A stretch of DNA of 64,000 bases from Alphaproteobacteria bacterium (GCA_028871455.1 JAGWNF010000007.1:1-64000), one strand, 5' to 3'. Counted from the stretch's first letter, positions 40,637 through 50,466 are shown. Program-made: numbers and translations. The notes: generated by a model from the letters alone, not told the origin.

Positions 40637-41848
40637 ATGCCGATGCTGCACGGACGCCGCATCCTGTTGGTGATCGCCGGCGGCATTGCCGCCTATAAGA
40701 GCCTGGAGCTCATCCGCCGCCTGCGCGAGCACGGCGCCGTCGTGCGCTGCGTCATGACGGCGGCGGCGCAGCGCTTTATAACGCCGCTCGCGGCCCAGAC
40801 GCTGTCGGGCGAACGTGTCTATTCCGACCTGTTTTCGCTCACCGACGAGAGCGAGATGGGCCATCTGCGGCTGTCGCAGGAAGCCGACCTGATCGTCATC
40901 GCGCCTGCGACCGCTGACCTGATCGCCAAGCTCGCAGTGGGCCTCGCCGACGACTTGGCCTCGACCGTGCTGATCGCGAGCGACAAGCCGATCCTGCTGG
41001 CGCCGGCGATGAACACGCGGATGTGGATCAATCCCGCGACCCAGGCGAACGTCGCCCGCCTCGAGAAGCGCGGCGTCAAGCGGGTCGGACCCGAGGCCGG
41101 CGCGCTCGCCGAAGCCGAGACCGGCATCGGCCGCATGGCCGAGCCCAACGCCATCGCCGACGCGGTCGAGGCCATTTTCGTCGCGCAGGCGACGTTGCGC
41201 GGCCGCAAGGCGCTGGTCACCAGCGGTCCCACCGAGGAGGCGATCGATCCGGTGCGCTATATCGCCAACCGGTCGTCGGGCAAGCAAGGCCACGCCATCG
41301 CTGCGGCCCTGGCCCGCCTGGGTGCCGACACGGTGCTGGTCGCGGGTCCGACGCGCGAAGCCGATCCGCCCGGCGTGCGGGTGGTCCATGTGCGCTCGGC
41401 GCGCGAGATGCTGGCGGCCTGCGAGGCACAGCTGCCGGTTGACGTCGCCGTCTGCGCCGCCGCGGTCGCCGACTGGCGCGTCGATGCCGCGCCGCAGAAG
41501 CTCAAGAAGACCGACGCGCTGCCGGTGTTGAAGCTGGTGGAGAATCCGGACGTCCTGGCGACGTTGGCGCAAGCCGGCAACCGGCGGCCGCGCCTCGTCG
41601 TCGGCTTTGCCGCCGAGACCGAGAACCTGGTCGCCGCGGCGCGCGCCAAGCGCGCCAAGAAGGGCTGCGACTGGATTCTGGCCAACGACGTCTCCACGGC
41701 AAGCGGCGTTTTCGGCGGTGACGTCAACGAGATCCACCTGATCGACGAGCGGCGAACCGAATCCTGGGGCCGGCTCAGCAAGCGCGACGTCGGCGATCGC
41801 TTGGCTGCGCGCATCGGCCAGTTCTTCGAGCGCAAGGCCGCCGAGTAA
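40637..41848 (+). CDS. coaBC: Bifunctional phosphopantothenoylcysteine decarboxylase / phosphopantothenate-cysteine ligase
   Basis: A 403-residue fused CoaBC of coenzyme A synthesis. The N-terminal flavoprotein (CoaC) domain has ILLVIAGGIAAYKSLELI, the substrate-clamping PAMNTRMW loop (PxMNxxMW) and conserved Asn. The CoaB half has TSGPTEEAIDPVRYIANRSSGKQG and later AAAVADWRV and KKTDALPVLKLVENPDVL with the catalytic Lys region. Met1 or Met3 could be the start. The downstream dut gene often seen in this order is replaced by an Rrf2 regulator. Confidence 0.95.
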   Translation: MPMLHGRRILLVIAGGIAAYKSLELIRRLREHGAVVRCVMTAAAQRFITPLAAQTLSGERVYSDLFSLTDESEMGHLRLSQEADLIVIAPATADLIAKLAVGLADDLASTVLIASDKPILLAPAMNTRMWINPATQANVARLEKRGVKRVGPEAGALAEAETGIGRMAEPNAIADAVEAIFVAQATLRGRKALVTSGPTEEAIDPVRYIANRSSGKQGHAIAAALARLGADTVLVAGPTREADPPGVRVVHVRSAREMLAACEAQLPVDVAVCAAAVADWRVDAAPQKLKKTDALPVLKLVENPDVLATLAQAGNRRPRLVVGFAAETENLVAAARAKRAKKGCDWILANDVSTASGVFGGDVNEIHLIDERRTESWGRLSKRDVGDRLAARIGQFFERKAAE

Positions 41849-41858
41849 GCGGATCGCC

Positions 41859-42314
41859 ATGGTCAGGCTCACCAAGAAGCTGTTGTTCGCGATCGAGGCG
41901 GTGCTCGACATCGCCTACAACGCGGGCACGCTGCCGGTGCAGTCCGGCGAGATCACGCGTCGCCAGGGCATTCCGCGCCGTTATCTCGAGCAGGTGCTGC
42001 AGCAGCTGGTGCGCGCCGGCATCCTCGCCGGCGTGCGCGGCCCGCGCGGCGGCTATCGCCTGGCGCGCGAGCGGCGACGCATCAACCTGGGCGAGATCGT
42101 GCGCGTGGTGCGGGAGCTCGACGGCGGCGAGGATCCGCTGGCCGAAAGCGGCGGCGCCGAACTCGGCCTGCGGGTCGTCCGGCCGCTGTGGCAGGAGCTC
42201 AACGCCGAGGTGATGAGCCGGCTCGACGGCATCACCATTGAAGACCTCTGCCTGCGCGCGCACAAGATCGGCGTGCCCGGCGAATACGGCGCGCGTCTCG
42301 ATTTCTCCATCTGA
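41859..42314 (+). CDS. Rrf2-family transcriptional regulator lacking the Fe-S cysteines
   Basis: A 151-residue Rrf2 protein. The winged helix has [38 protein letters not shown], the family signature. The three-cysteine segment that binds [2Fe-2S] in IscR and NsrR is absent; the only Cys lies near the C-terminus in LCLRAHK. Cluster-free members such as CymR sense cysteine-synthesis status through CysK, and this gene directly precedes cysK by 11 bases, so a cysteine regulator is the best guess. It starts 10 bases after coaBC. Confidence 0.82.
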   Translation: MVRLTKKLLFAIEAVLDIAYNAGTLPVQSGEITRRQGIPRRYLEQVLQQLVRAGILAGVRGPRGGYRLARERRRINLGEIVRVVRELDGGEDPLAESGGAELGLRVVRPLWQELNAEVMSRLDGITIEDLCLRAHKIGVPGEYGARLDFSI

Positions 42315-42325
42315 AGGATCAACCC

Positions 42326-43323
<998 letters not shown>

Positions 43324-43324
<1 letters not shown>

Positions 43325-44100
43325 TGGCCGAGACGCTGGCGCATCCGCTGAGCGAGGCGCAGTTCCAGCGCTATGCCCGGCACCTGATCCTCGACGAGGT
43401 CGGCGAGGAGGGCCAGGCCAAGCTGCTCCAGGCGCGCGTGCTGGTGGTCGGCGCCGGCGGTCTGGGCTCGCCGCTGCTGATGTATCTCGCCGCCGCCGGT
43501 GTCGGCACGCTCGGCGTGGTCGACGACGATGCCGTCGACCTCTCGAATCTGCAGCGGCAGATCGTTCACGCGACCGCGAGCATCGGCCATGCCAAGACGG
43601 CGAGCGCACAAGCGACACTGGCGCGGATCAATCCCGAGGTGCGCGTCGAAATTCACGCCACCCGGCTCGACGAGCGCAACGTCCGCGACATCGTCGCGCG
43701 TTACGACGTGGTGGCCGACGGCAGCGACAATTTCGCCACGCGCTATCTGCTCAACGACTGGTGCTATCGCCTGCGCAAGACGCTGGTCGGTGCCGCGCTC
43801 TCGCCCTTCGACGGTCAGCTTTCGACCTTCAAGGCCTATCTCGGCCCGCCGCACCCCTGCTATCGCTGCCTCTTCCGCGAGGCGCCGCCGCCGGACACGG
43901 TGCCGCGCTGCGAGACTGCCGGCATCTTGGGCGCGATCGCCGGCGTCATGGGCACGCTCCAGGCGGTCGAGGTGCTGAAGGAGATCCTCGGCATCGGCAC
44001 CAGCCTCAGCGGCAGCCTGCTGATGTACGATTCGCTCGCCGCCGATTTCCACAAGATCGAGATTCCGCGCGATCCCGACTGCCCGACCTGCGGCGGCTGA
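43324..44100 (+). CDS. moeB: HesA/MoeB/ThiF family adenylyltransferase
   Basis: A 258-residue E1-like enzyme that adenylates the C-terminal Gly of a ubiquitin-like sulfur carrier (MoaD or ThiS). It has the ATP-binding VVGAGGLGSPLLMYLAAAGVG, the DLSNLQRQIVH arginine-finger segment, DGSDNFATRYLLND with catalytic Asp, and two zinc Cys pairs (CYRCLF and CPTCGG). The C-terminal rhodanese domain of MoeZ-type enzymes is absent. MoeB versus ThiF cannot be settled by sequence alone; the next-door ModE-type regulator and modA favour molybdopterin. Coupled to cysK by a one-base overlap. Confidence 0.87.
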
Positions 44101-44109
44101 AGGCGGCGT

Positions 44110-44448
44110 GTGGCGAAGCTTACCCTGCGCGTCGATCTCGGTCCCGGCAAGGCGATCGGACCCGGCAAGATCCGACTGCTCGAGGCGATCCGCGACGGCG
44201 GCTCGATCTCGCGCGGCGGCCGCAGCCTCGGCATGTCCTATCGCCGCGCCTGGATGCTGATCGACAGCCTCAATCGCACCTTCCGGCGCAAGGTGGTGAC
44301 GGCGCGGCCGGGCGGCGAGCGCGGCGGCGGCGCCCGATTGACGCCCTTCGGTCTCGCCTTGATCGCGAGCTATCGCGCGATCGAGCGCCGTAGCCGGAAG
44401 GCGGCGATGCGCGAGCTCGCCGCGCTTCAGCGCGCTCTCCGGCGCTAG
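44110..44448 (+). CDS. Stand-alone ModE-type winged-helix regulator
   Basis: A 112-residue protein equal to the DNA-binding domain of ModE: KIRLLEAIRDGGSISRGGRSLGMSYRRAWMLIDSLN, then VVTARPGGERGGGARLTPFG. ModE's C-terminal molybdate-binding (TOBE) domains are missing, so it cannot sense molybdate in the standard way. GTG start, 9 bases after moeB. It ends in CTAG, overlapping the convergent modA stop. A ModE-like palindrome 5' of modA is the obvious target. Confidence 0.88.
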   Translation: MAKLTLRVDLGPGKAIGPGKIRLLEAIRDGGSISRGGRSLGMSYRRAWMLIDSLNRTFRRKVVTARPGGERGGGARLTPFGLALIASYRAIERRSRKAAMRELAALQRALRR

Positions 44449-45218
44449 AACAGAACTTTGAAGCCCTGCTTCTCGAAATAGGACCGCGCCGCCGGCGAAT
44501 CCAGGAAAGCCAGCAGCTTCGCCGTCGCCGGCTGGGCGTGGACGACCAGCGCCGCCGGATAGATCACCGGCGGATAGCTGTCGGGCGGAAAGACGCCGGC
44601 GATCTCGACTTTGGGTTCCGCCACCGCATCGGTGCGATAGACCACGCCGAGCGGCGCCTCGCCGCGCGCCACCAGGCGCAGCGCCATGCGCACGTCGGCG
44701 GCGCGCGCGACCTTGGCCTCCACGGCGCTCCAGATGCCGAGCTTGGTGAGCGCGGCTTTGCCGTAAAGACCGGCGGGCACCGCCGCCGGATCGGCCATCG
44801 CCAGCGGTCCGTTCTTGAGATATGCCCGGAGATCGATGCCGGGCCTGAGCGCGATCTTGGTGCCGCTCGCCGCCGGCGCCACCAGCACCAGTTCGTTGCC
44901 GAGCAGGTTGCGCCGGCTCGCCGGCTCGATGAGCTTGCGCTGCTGCAGGTAGTCCATCCACTTGATGTCGGCCGAGATGTAGAGATCGGCCGGTGCGCCG
45001 GCTTCGATCTGCCGCGCCAGCGCCGAGCTCGCGGCATAGGCGACGCGCACCGTGTCGCCACTCTTCGTCCGGTAGGCGGCCACCGCGGCGTCGAGCGCGT
45101 TCTTGAGGCTCGCCGCGGCGAAGACGGTGAGCGTCGCGGCCCGGGCGGGTGCAATCGGCAACATCGACGGCAATATTGCCGCGGCCAGGACGCCGGCCAG
45201 CCACCTACGTCGGATCAT
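44445..45218 (-). CDS. modA: Molybdate ABC transporter periplasmic binding protein
   Basis: A 257-residue ModA with a Sec signal peptide (AGVLAAAILPSMLPIAPARA, cleavage near residue 28). The mature protein has FAAASLKNALDAAVAAY, ASSALARQIEAGAPADLYISAD, ELVLVAP and LGVVYRTDA, the binding-site segments of the family. It captures molybdate or tungstate in the periplasm. modB and modC are not adjacent, so the permease must lie elsewhere. The stop codon overlaps that of the ModE-type gene. Confidence 0.92.
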   Translation of the reverse strand: MIRRRWLAGVLAAAILPSMLPIAPARAATLTVFAAASLKNALDAAVAAYRTKSGDTVRVAYAASSALARQIEAGAPADLYISADIKWMDYLQQRKLIEPASRRNLLGNELVLVAPAASGTKIALRPGIDLRAYLKNGPLAMADPAAVPAGLYGKAALTKLGIWSAVEAKVARAADVRMALRLVARGEAPLGVVYRTDAVAEPKVEIAGVFPPDSYPPVIYPAALVVHAQPATAKLLAFLDSPAARSYFEKQGFKVLF

Positions 45219-45229
45219 TCGTCCCTCCG

Positions 45230-45253
45230 CGTTATATTCATATGGATATAACG
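45230..45253. promoter_or_regulatory. ModE-like operator upstream of modA
   Basis: CGTTATAT and ATATAACG form a perfect 8-base inverted repeat around an 8-base spacer, matching the ModE consensus CGTTATAT-n-ATATAACG. It lies 12 bases upstream of the modA start codon, so bound protein would block transcription or translation initiation. Confidence 0.82.
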
Positions 45254-45295
45254 GATGGCGGCCGTGCCGGCAAGTCGGCTCGACCAAGCCGCGGG

Positions 45296-46282
45296 CTAGA
45301 GCAGCGTGTCGACCACCCGGTCGGGCGGCCGGTGGCCGTCGGCGAAGGTCTTGATGTTGAGGATGACGCGCTGGCCGGTGTCGATGCGGCCTTCGAGCGT
45401 CGCCGAGCCCATATGCGGCAGCAGCACGACGCGGTTGAGCGCCAGCAGCTGCTCGTTGACCAGCGGCTCGCGTTCGAAGACATCGAGGCCGGCGCCGGCG
45501 ATGGCGCGCTCGACCAGGAGCCGGGTCAGCGCCTCCTCGTCGATCACCTCGCCGCGCGAAGTGTTGACCAGGATCGCGGTCGGCCGCAGCAGCTTCAGCC
45601 GCCGCGCCGACAGCAGGTGATACGTCGCCGGCGTGCGTGGACAGTTGACCGAGAGAATGTCCATCCGCGCCAGCATGGCGTCGAGGCTTTCCCAATAGGT
45701 CGCCTCGAGCTCGGTCTCGGTGTCGGGATCGACGCGATGGCGATTGTGGTAATGGATCGACAGGCCGAAGCCGCGCGCCCGCCGCGCCACCGCCTGGCCG
45801 ATGCGGCCCATGCCGACGATGCCGAGCCGCTTGCCCCAGAGCCGCGATCCCAGCATGAAGGTCGGGCTCCAGCCGGGCCAGCGGCCCTCGCGCAACAGCC
45901 GCTCGCCTTCGCTGACGCGCCGCGCCACCGCCAGGATCAGCGCCATGGTCATGTCGGCGGTGTCCTCGGTCAGCACGCCGGGCGTGTTGGTGACGATGAT
46001 GCCGCGCTTCTTGGCGGCGGCGAGATCGATGTGGTCGACGCCGTTCGAGAACGAGGCGATGAGCTTCAGCCGCGGTCCCGCCGCGGCGATCACCTCGGCG
46101 TCGATGTGATCGGTGACCGTCGGCACCAGCACGTCGGCTTCGGCCATCGCCGCCTTCAACTGCTCCGGCGTCAGCGCCGTGTCGCTGTCGTTGAGCCGCG
46201 CGTCGAACAGCTCCATCATCCGCGTCTCGACCGCGTCCGGCAGCTTGCGGGTGACGACGACCAGCGGCTTCTTCGCCGACAT
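45296..46282 (-). CDS. D-2-hydroxyacid dehydrogenase (glyoxylate/hydroxypyruvate reductase-like)
   Basis: A 328-residue NAD(P)-dependent D-2-hydroxyacid dehydrogenase. The cofactor motif is IVGMGRIGQAVARRARGFG; catalytic residues are Arg in NTSRGEVIDEEAL, Glu in DVFEREP and His in LLPHMGSAT. SFSNGVDHIDLAAAKKRGI is the substrate-side loop. The pattern is closest to GyaR/GhrB-type glyoxylate reductases. The ATG at 46282 was chosen because it begins the domain; 37 upstream codons in frame do not fit. Confidence 0.88.
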   Translation of the reverse strand: MSAKKPLVVVTRKLPDAVETRMMELFDARLNDSDTALTPEQLKAAMAEADVLVPTVTDHIDAEVIAAAGPRLKLIASFSNGVDHIDLAAAKKRGIIVTNTPGVLTEDTADMTMALILAVARRVSEGERLLREGRWPGWSPTFMLGSRLWGKRLGIVGMGRIGQAVARRARGFGLSIHYHNRHRVDPDTETELEATYWESLDAMLARMDILSVNCPRTPATYHLLSARRLKLLRPTAILVNTSRGEVIDEEALTRLLVERAIAGAGLDVFEREPLVNEQLLALNRVVLLPHMGSATLEGRIDTGQRVILNIKTFADGHRPPDRVVDTLL

Positions 46283-46391
46283 CGGGATCGCTCTCCTTCG
46301 GGCGCAAGGCCTAGCAAGCACGCCAACCAGTGTCCAGCCATGCGCGCCGCCGAGGCTTGACCCGGCCGCGCGCCGCGGAGTAGACCGCGCC

Positions 46392-46877
46392 ATGTACCGC
46401 GTTGTCGCCGCTTTGCTGCTGGCTTGCGCGCTCGCGCTGCCGGCCGCCGCCGCTGACCAGCCGGATTACCCGAAATTCATGAGCCTGCGGTCGAACGAGG
46501 TTTATCTGCGCGCCGGACCGGGCGAGCAGTATCCGATCCGCTGGGTCTATCGCCGCCGCGGCCTGCCGGTCGAAGTCTTCGGCCGCTACGACGTGTGGCG
46601 CCATGTGCGCGACTGGCAGGGCACCGAGGGCTGGATTCACATCCGCCTGCTGACGGCGAAGCGCACCGTGATCATCAAGGGCGACATGCGCACGCTCTAT
46701 CAGGAGCCGGCGCGCGATTCGCCGGCCCTCGCCCGGCTCGAGCCCGGCGTCATCGCCAATCTGCTCGCCTGCCGCAACGCCTGGTGCCGGGTCGAGACCC
46801 GCGGCCGGCGTGTCGTCAGCGGCTGGCTGCTGCGCAGCGAGATCTGGGGCGTCACCGCCGACGAGACCGTCGAATAG
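46392..46877 (+). CDS. Periplasmic SH3-domain protein
   Basis: A 161-residue protein with a signal peptide (VVAALLLACALALPAAAA) and two bacterial SH3-like repeats, the first around SNEVYLRAGPGEQYPIRWVY, the second from GDMRTLYQEPARDSPALARLEPG. Such proteins bind peptidoglycan or act as periplasmic adaptors. It ends RSEIWGVTADETVE. A 49-base copy of its very 3' end, including the stop codon, recurs after the autotransporter gene. Confidence 0.85.
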   Translation: MYRVVAALLLACALALPAAAADQPDYPKFMSLRSNEVYLRAGPGEQYPIRWVYRRRGLPVEVFGRYDVWRHVRDWQGTEGWIHIRLLTAKRTVIIKGDMRTLYQEPARDSPALARLEPGVIANLLACRNAWCRVETRGRRVVSGWLLRSEIWGVTADETVE

Positions 46878-46880
46878 CGG
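46832..46880 (+). repeat. 49-bp direct repeat, copy 1 (3' end of SH3 gene)
   Basis: This copy spans the last codons and stop of the SH3 gene (GCGCAGCGAGATCTGG ... CGAATAGCGG). Copy 2 lies 2,902 bases downstream in the same orientation with only two mismatches. Confidence 0.9.
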
Positions 46881-47089
46881 CCCCCGGCTATGGCGGGGGC
46901 AGGGTGGGTTCCGCTACGCAACCCACTGCTGCCGCGTCGTAAGGAGACTCAGGCGACAATTCCTGACACCCGTCGCCTTTCCTTACAGCCTTTCTCCGGC
47001 GCGATTCATTTGGTCTTCCGCTCAATTTTCAATTTAAACTAAACTTGATGCAGATCGTGCCCGACAGCGCGACGGCTTGGGGGGCTTGC

Positions 47090-49681
47090 ATGGATCGTGG
47101 GCGCGGACGCACTCGGCGAGCGGCGGGCGTGACGCAGTCGCGCCGCGACGGGTGGCGCTTGTTTACCGTGGCAGCGATAGCCTTCTTCGCTGCGGCGATC
47201 GCGCTACCGGCGCGGGCCCAGACCCTAGGCGGCGCCGGCGGCAGTTACAGTGGCGCTGGCGGGGGCGGCGGCCTCAGTAATGCGACCTCTCCCGGCAACG
47301 TGGGCGGGAACGGAATAACGAATGGCGGCGGCGGCGGCGGCGGCGCCGGAACGACCGGCGGTTCCGGTGGCGTCAGCGGTGGTTCCAACGGTGGCGGTTC
47401 AGGCGGAGCGAGCGCGGGCGAAAGCGGCAGCAATGGTTCCGACGGCCCCGCCAACGGCGCCGGCGGCGGCGGCGGCGGCGCGCATGGTGCTGTGGTGACA
47501 ACCACGACGAGCAATTCGACCACGGTGACCGGTGGCAACGGTGGTAGTGGTGGTACCGCCACCGACCAGTTCGGGCCTGGCGGTGGTGGTGGTGGTGGTG
47601 CCGGCGGCTATGGCACCGTCGTCAATGCCTCCGGCCTTACTTATACCAACACCGGCAGCGGCACCATCACCGGCGGCAACGGCGGCGGGGGTGGCGGCAG
47701 CACCGGTGTCTTGGCGGCCCACGCCGGGAACGGCGGCGCCGGCGGCTACGGCATCGATTTCACCGGGAGCGGCACCCTTGTCAATTCCGGCACCATCACC
47801 GGCGGCAACGGCGGCGCTGGCGGTGCAGGCAGCGGCGGCGCCTCGAGCGGCGCCTCTGCCGCAGGCGGCGCCGGCATTTACGGCAGTAACCTTGCAATTA
47901 CCAACAGCGGCACCATCACCGGCGGGCTCGGTGGCGATGGCGTCACCCGTGCCAACGCCATCACCTTCACCGGTGGCGCGAACTCACTGACCCTGCAAGC
48001 GGGCTCGACTATCACGGGCAATATTGAGACCGATGGCAGCCTTACCTTCGACCAGAATACTACCCAAACCCTCGGCAATGTGATCACCGGCAACGGATCG
48101 GTCGTCCAGAACGGCACCGGCACGCTGATCCTGAACGGCGTCAACACCTATACCGGCAGCACTACGGTCTCAACCGGTACGCTGGAGGTAGGCGATTCAA
48201 GTCATGCGAGCGCGAGTCTCGCCGGCAACGTGACGGTGGATGCGAGTGGCACGCTCGCCGGCCACGGCACGGTCGGCGGCGACGTGACCAACAGCGCCGG
48301 CGGCATTGTCGCGCCTGGCGGCACCATCGGCACGCTGACCGTCACCGGCAACTACACGCAAGGCTCGAACAGCACCCTCTCGATCGAGGTCTCGCCCAGC
48401 GCCGCCAGCAAGCTCGACGTGACCGGTACGGCGACGCTCGCCGGCACACTCAAGCTGGTCTACGACCCCGGCGTCTACAGCACCAAGACTTACGACATCG
48501 TCCATGCCGGCACGGTCACGGGCACCTTCGGCACGGTGAGCGGCACCGCGCCGTCGGGCTTCAACCAGTCGATCTCCTACACGACGACCGACGTCGATCT
48601 TGGCATCACCTCGACGACCGTAGCGCCGACAACCGATACCAGCATCCCTGACGGCGGCACTACCGCGCTCGACGGCGGCCAGGACGCCAATAACACGCTG
48701 CTCGGTTATCTTGGCGGCGGACCGACGGGCGGGGCGTTCAACGCCGGCGCGGACGACCGCGCAACCGACCAGACCGCTGCGATGCCGCTCCAGATCGCCT
48801 TCGCCGGCAGCACCGCGCAGCTGGGCGAGCTCGTCGCCAGCCTGCCTGCAAAGATGAACGAGCTCGGCGGCTGGTTCCGCGGCCTCGGTGAGTTCGCGAA
48901 TCTCAACGGCGGCGCGACGCCCGGCTTTACCACGCAATCGGGCGGCTTCCTCGCCGGCATCGACCGGCCGGTGGCGGACCACCTGACGGCCGGCATCGCC
49001 TTCGGCTACAGCCGCACCAACCTCAACGTCCACGACGGCGAGAGCGGCACCATCGACACCCCGCGGCTCATGCTCTATGGCCGTGACGACTTCGGCACCT
49101 GGGCGCTCGATGGCGCGGTCGGCTACGCCTATGACCGCATCAACCTCAGCCGCTCGATCGCGTCGGTTGGCGAGGCCGCGACCTCGACCCACGACGGCCA
49201 CGAGGCGACGGCGGCGATGCAGGCGACGACGAAACTGACGCTCGGGCGCCTCTCGCTCGTACCGGCGGCGGGATTCGAATACGTCCACCTCTATGAAACC
49301 GGCTTCACCGAAAGCGGCGCGCCCGGCAACAACCTGACGGTATCGAGCCGCAATTCCGATAGCCTCAGGCCCTTCCTCGGCGTCACCGCCAAGGAGAGCT
49401 TTACGTCGGCCAGCGGCACGGTGTGGACGCCCGAAGCCGATCTCGCGTATAGCCACGAGCTCTTCGCCACGCCGCCGAGCCTGGTGCAGGTCGGCGGCGG
49501 CAGCTTCACGGTGAGCGCACTGGCCCCGTCGCGCGACCAAGTCACCATCGGCACCGGCGTCATCGCGGCCGTAAGCGGCCAGCTCGATCTCTTCGCCGAC
49601 TATCACGCTACCCTGCCTGCCGACCGGCAATCTGTTGGCGCAGGTCGTCAGCGCCGGACTGGACTACAAGTTCTGAGGTGA
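47090..49681 (+). CDS. Glycine-rich autotransporter, beta-barrel C-terminus frameshifted
   Basis: A large type V secreted protein. An extended signal peptide (RLFTVAAIAFFAAAIALPARAQ) is followed by about 230 residues of Gly/Ser/Asn repeats, a passenger-associated repeat (GTGTLILNGVNTYTGSTTVSTGTLEVG-like), a beta-helical stretch (ASGTLAGHGTVGGDVTNSAGG) and, from about 270 residues before the end, an autotransporter beta-barrel (GWFRGLGEFANLNGG ... AGIAFGYSRTNL). The last strand should read ADYHATLP then TGNLLAQVVSAGLDYKF with terminal Phe and a stop at 49674-49676. A tandem CTGC duplication at 49613-49620 shifts the frame, so the encoded end is instead QRRTGLQVLR. ATG at 47048 is an alternative start. 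Confidence 0.83.
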   Translation: MDRGRGRTRRAAGVTQSRRDGWRLFTVAAIAFFAAAIALPARAQTLGGAGGSYSGAGGGGGLSNATSPGNVGGNGITNGGGGGGGAGTTGGSGGVSGGSNGGGSGGASAGESGSNGSDGPANGAGGGGGGAHGAVVTTTTSNSTTVTGGNGGSGGTATDQFGPGGGGGGGAGGYGTVVNASGLTYTNTGSGTITGGNGGGGGGSTGVLAAHAGNGGAGGYGIDFTGSGTLVNSGTITGGNGGAGGAGSGGASSGASAAGGAGIYGSNLAITNSGTITGGLGGDGVTRANAITFTGGANSLTLQAGSTITGNIETDGSLTFDQNTTQTLGNVITGNGSVVQNGTGTLILNGVNTYTGSTTVSTGTLEVGDSSHASASLAGNVTVDASGTLAGHGTVGGDVTNSAGGIVAPGGTIGTLTVTGNYTQGSNSTLSIEVSPSAASKLDVTGTATLAGTLKLVYDPGVYSTKTYDIVHAGTVTGTFGTVSGTAPSGFNQSISYTTTDVDLGITSTTVAPTTDTSIPDGGTTALDGGQDANNTLLGYLGGGPTGGAFNAGADDRATDQTAAMPLQIAFAGSTAQLGELVASLPAKMNELGGWFRGLGEFANLNGGATPGFTTQSGGFLAGIDRPVADHLTAGIAFGYSRTNLNVHDGESGTIDTPRLMLYGRDDFGTWALDGAVGYAYDRINLSRSIASVGEAATSTHDGHEATAAMQATTKLTLGRLSLVPAAGFEYVHLYETGFTESGAPGNNLTVSSRNSDSLRPFLGVTAKESFTSASGTVWTPEADLAYSHELFATPPSLVQVGGGSFTVSALAPSRDQVTIGTGVIAAVSGQLDLFADYHATLPADRQSVGAGRQRRTGLQVLR
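49613..49620 (+). repeat. 4-bp tandem duplication CTGC-CTGC causing frameshift
   Basis: Removing one CTGC unit restores CTG CCG ACC GGC AAT and the canonical autotransporter ending with Tyr-Lys-Phe-stop. As written, the frame leaves the barrel 21 codons before its end. Confidence 0.85.
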
Positions 49682-49733
49682 CGTCGCTCACCAGGCCTTC
49701 GGCCAGATGGCGGTGACAGATCGCGAGCCGGCG

Positions 49734-49782
49734 GCGCAGCGAGATCTGGGGCGTCACCGCCGACGAAACCATCGAATAGCGG
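49734..49782 (+). repeat. 49-bp direct repeat, copy 2
   Basis: 47 of 49 bases match the 3' end of the SH3 gene (46,832-46,880). Translated in the same frame it gives RSEIWGVTADETIE and a stop. It begins 58 bases after the ancestral autotransporter stop, so the autotransporter is bracketed by the two copies. Confidence 0.9.
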
Positions 49783-49885
49783 TGGTCGTTAGCCGGCGCC
49801 CCCTATCGTCTTTCGGGCGCGACTGGACGATCGGCCGGCGGCGTGGAATCATGGTCGACGCGGTGAACCCGGGGGAGCGGGTTAT

Positions 49886-50107
49886 ATGCGGTGTTATTTC
49901 ATGCGCGGCGGCCATATCGTCGGCGTCGAAGTGTTGAACACGACCAGCGACGCCCAGGCCGTCGAGCAAGCCACGAAGCTGTTCGCCGCCCGCCGGGGCG
50001 AGAAGGTGGAAGGCTTCGAGATCTGGGATCGTGCCCGCTTCATCCATCGCTTTCCCGCCAATGGCAACGGCAAGAAGAACGGCGATAAACGCAGCTCTGC
50101 CGCCTGA
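49886..50107 (+). CDS. Small conserved hypothetical protein
   Basis: A 73-residue soluble protein: MRCYFMRGGHIVGVEVL, a central helix (AQAVEQATKLFAARRGE) and FEIWDRARFIHRFP, ending in a Lys/Asn/Ser tail. GGGGGAGCGGG precedes the ATG. Short proteins of this pattern recur in Rhizobiales and Rhodospirillales, where they are unnamed. It lies directly after the autotransporter insertion and has no obvious operon partner. Confidence 0.75.
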   Translation: MRCYFMRGGHIVGVEVLNTTSDAQAVEQATKLFAARRGEKVEGFEIWDRARFIHRFPANGNGKKNGDKRSSAA

Positions 50108-50209
50108 GCGCTTTTCCCTCTCTTTGAATTCCGTTTGGTCTGGCGCCGCCGGGCGCGGCTTTGCTACCTAAGACGCGGTTTCGTCTCGCCCGCGGGAGGG
50201 GCAAGCGTC

Positions 50210-50362
50210 ATGTATTACTACGTTCATTACGGCGTCACTTTCGGCAATGCGCTCGCCATCGCCATGTCCTGGACCACGCACAAGAGCGTGCTCTGGGCGG
50301 TGGTCGACGGCTTCTTGAGCTGGATCTACGTGATCTACTACGTGCTGGCGCACGTCACCTGA
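50210..50362 (+). CDS. Small two-helix membrane protein
   Basis: A 50-residue protein with almost no soluble part: MYYYVHYGVTFGNALAIAMSW and, after THKSVLWAVV, a second hydrophobic helix SWIYVIYYVLAHVT. GGGAGGGGC lies 8-9 bases before the ATG. The high aromatic content and the near-perfect use of helices argue for a real conserved small membrane protein; function unknown. Confidence 0.72.
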   Translation: MYYYVHYGVTFGNALAIAMSWTTHKSVLWAVVDGFLSWIYVIYYVLAHVT

Positions 50363-50466
50363 GGCGGCGCGGCCGCGGCGGCGGGGATGAAACGCCGCGC
50401 CGTCGCCTACGTTCTATGGTTAATCCCGATCGCGTTCCTCCCTGCCGATTTCTCACGGCAGAACCT

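Noticed and set aside
47325-47960. CRISPR-like repeats in the glycine-rich region
   Set aside because: The repeats are degenerate coding repeats of an in-frame passenger, without constant-length spacers or cas genes.
49621-49681. Divergent C-terminus of the autotransporter as a genuine alternative ending
   Set aside because: The alternative frame gives an exact canonical terminal strand with stop five bases earlier, so the annotated ending is best explained by the 4-bp duplication.
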